From Limnoglobus sp. (GTDB lineage: Bacteria; Planctomycetota; Planctomycetia; Gemmatales; Gemmataceae): DNA of 6,698 nucleotides. The notes under the pieces were generated by a model. That model saw nothing but the letters and a program-made list of their open reading frames with translations, searched no databases and was not told the origin of the DNA. Position numbers and translations under genes: made by a program. Positions 5,362-6,698 of the stretch are shown here, in pieces. Every line of letters starts with the position of its first letter. The stretch's first letter is position 1. The DNA lies in assembly GCA_025353985.1 (NCBI GenBank), contig JANXNT010000340.1:1-6698 (forward strand). Direction: 5' to 3'.

Positions 5362-6087
5362 ATGCCGAAAGCTCGCATTGTTGTTGTCGAAGACGAACCG
5401 GCGATTCGTCGTGGGGTGTCCGACGCGCTGCGGCTGACGGGCTACGATGTCACTGAAGCGCCCGATGGCGTCATCGGTTTTGCCGAGGCTTCGGGGAATG
5501 GCGTCGATCTCGTGCTTCTCGATGTGATGTTGCCGAAGCGAGACGGCCTCGATGTGCTCGCCGAACTGCGGCGGGTTTGTCCGTTGCGGCCGGTAATCTT
5601 GCTTACTGCACGCGGTTCGGAGGAAGACCGCGTGCGCGGACTCAAGATGGGGGCCGACGATTACGTCGTCAAGCCGTTCTCCGCAAAGGAACTGCTGGCG
5701 CGTGTCGAAGCGGTGCTTCGCCGGACGATGAAGCCGGTGCCGAAATGGATTTCCATCGAAGTCGGCACCGCGATTATTGATCTGGATCGCCGCGAAGTGC
5801 GTTGGCCAACGGCCGAACGCATCGAACTTTCGGAGACGGAAGCGGCGGTGCTGAAACACCTAATCGAAAATCGCGATCGTGCGGTATCGCGTGAAGAGCT
5901 TCTGGGCCGCGTTTGGGGCATCGGCACGGCGGGCCTCGAAACCCGCGCCGTCGATATGCACGTGGCACGGTTACGTGCCAAGCTGAAAGATCCTTCCGGC
6001 AGCGACGACACCCCGGAAGCGATTGTCACGGTGCGGGCGCTCGGGTACATGGCGGGGCCGGGCCTCGTCGTTCGGGAAGGAAAGTGA
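5362..6087 (+). CDS. OmpR/PhoB-type response regulator
   Basis: A DNA-binding response regulator of 241 residues, cytoplasmic. Receiver domain at about 4-120: acidic pair E10-D11, phosphoacceptor D54 in DLVLLDVMLP, T82 in ILLTARG, and K104 in DDYVVKPFSAKELLARV. A linker (about 121-150) leads to a winged-helix domain (about 151-231) with LSETEAAVLKHLIE, SREELLGRVWG, and the recognition region RAVDMHVARLRAKL followed by IVTVRALGYM. The ATG at 5362 is preferred over the in-frame GTG at 5308. The GTG would add 18 residues encoded largely by the heptamer array, while conserved sequence begins at KARIVVVEDE. The ribosome binding site is weak (GAGA). Its partner kinase begins 3 nt after the stop, so the two are translated as one unit. 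Target genes are unknown; the divergent lipoprotein gene is a natural candidate. Confidence 0.95.
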   Translation: MPKARIVVVEDEPAIRRGVSDALRLTGYDVTEAPDGVIGFAEASGNGVDLVLLDVMLPKRDGLDVLAELRRVCPLRPVILLTARGSEEDRVRGLKMGADDYVVKPFSAKELLARVEAVLRRTMKPVPKWISIEVGTAIIDLDRREVRWPTAERIELSETEAAVLKHLIENRDRAVSREELLGRVWGIGTAGLETRAVDMHVARLRAKLKDPSGSDDTPEAIVTVRALGYMAGPGLVVREGK

Positions 6088-6090
6088 CCC

Positions 6091-6698
6091 ATGCGCCGTC
6101 GATTGTTGACGCCGTTCGGCGGAATCTGCGTGTTCATTCTCGTCTCGTTGCTCGTCGGCGGCGGGCTGGCGTACGTGACGTTTGCGTCGTTACAAGTCGA
6201 AGCGTCTCAGCGCGAAGCGACCGCGCGCGCCGATGCTGCCAACAAGGAACGCCTCGCGCTCTGGCAACTCGATAGCCGCTTGTTCCCGATCCTCGGCGTC
6301 GAAAATCACCGCCCCTACGTGCATTATTTCAGCTTGTACACGCCGCACCCCGTAGTGATCGACGAAACCGGCGAGCCGGCCGCTGACCCCGGCCGCGTGC
6401 CATCGCCACTGCTTTCGGGCGAACTTCCCGACTGGATGCGCTTGCACTTTCAACTCGACCCCGTCGAAGGCTGGTCTTCGCCGCAAGTGATGCCGGAGTC
6501 TTTGGAAACGAACTTGCGGACACACCGCGATGGCAACCTCACACTGGCGAATTCGACAGTCGAGCGCCGCGCGTTACTCGGGAAACTCCGCGTGCAATTC
6601 CTCGCACCCGACCTCCACGCACTGCTGATCGAACAAGAAGCCGCCGAGCCAACCGAAGCACTCGCCGTGCCGTGGAATCTCAACGATAACATCACAAA
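6091..6698 (+). CDS. Sensor histidine kinase, N-terminal part
   Basis: The first 202 residues of a gene that runs off the right edge. The start at 6091 follows the regulator stop by 3 nt and is served by AAGGAAAG within the end of the regulator gene. Residues about 10-34 form a transmembrane helix (GICVFILVSLLVGGGLAYVT). A charged helix follows with the ALWQLDSRLFPILGVENHRPY motif (57-76), then a probable periplasmic sensor region with WSSPQVMP (128-135). No second transmembrane segment, HAMP, HisKA or ATPase domain is reached within the window. The histidine kinase call therefore rests on the position behind an OmpR-type regulator and on my recognition of the WQLDSR/SSPQV pattern from planctomycete kinases. 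The signal sensed cannot be told. Confidence 0.78.
   Translation, partial: MRRRLLTPFGGICVFILVSLLVGGGLAYVTFASLQVEASQREATARADAANKERLALWQLDSRLFPILGVENHRPYVHYFSLYTPHPVVIDETGEPAADPGRVPSPLLSGELPDWMRLHFQLDPVEGWSSPQVMPESLETNLRTHRDGNLTLANSTVERRALLGKLRVQFLAPDLHALLIEQEAAEPTEALAVPWNLNDNIT

Noticed and set aside
4104..5456. Plus-strand open frame of 450 codons opposite the lipoprotein gene
   Set aside because: Arg/His/Ala-rich shadow that runs through an intergenic region and into the response regulator in the wrong frame.

Overview
The window looks like chromosome from a planctomycete, probably a Gemmata-type (Gemmatales) bacterium. This rests on several things: GC-rich coding DNA, an Rrf2 regulator start reading MSLLSRKADYALLIL, a DUF11-type Cys-containing envelope protein, an OmpR-type regulator followed by a kinase with a 'WQLDSR'-type sensor region, and hairpin and heptamer repeats between genes. 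The assignment is from pattern recognition and not from a database search.

Layout. Positions 1-78 (minus) hold the first 26 codons of an Rrf2-family regulator that runs off the left edge. Positions 290-844 (minus) encode a thioredoxin/TlpA-like lipoprotein whose reading frame is interrupted once by TGA (611-613). That TGA sits exactly where the first cysteine of the redox CxxC motif should be, and it is followed at the right distance by a perfect 7-bp hairpin with G first in its loop. The simplest reading is a selenoprotein with a UxxC active site and its own bacterial SECIS element. A conventional gene caller would split it into two short ORFs. Upstream, hisG (939-1817, minus) encodes the long form of ATP phosphoribosyltransferase. 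The hisG/selenoprotein pair is bracketed by two copies, in opposite orientation, of a hairpin-bearing repeat (213-273 and 2046-2160). The right copy is a larger structure in which an 8-bp stem closes over two further hairpins.

Positions 2184-5018 (minus) hold two secreted proteins, a lipoprotein (3834-5018) followed by a DUF11 protein (2184-3719). They share a homologous domain of about 130-140 residues, so they are tandem paralogues in part. A 16-bp inverted repeat made of GGAATGC-type heptamers lies between them. Divergently, positions 5362-6698 (plus) hold an OmpR-type response regulator and the start of its sensor histidine kinase, which runs off the right edge. A CACTCAC heptamer array lies directly before the regulator start.

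How the genes may work together. HisG is housekeeping. The selenoprotein is predicted to be a membrane-anchored thiol/selenol redox protein outside the cytoplasm. The two paralogous envelope proteins carry several cysteines and could be in the same compartment. The two-component system is divergent from them and could control them, but nothing in the sequence proves either link. The most valuable observation is the UGA-containing redox site with its hairpin.
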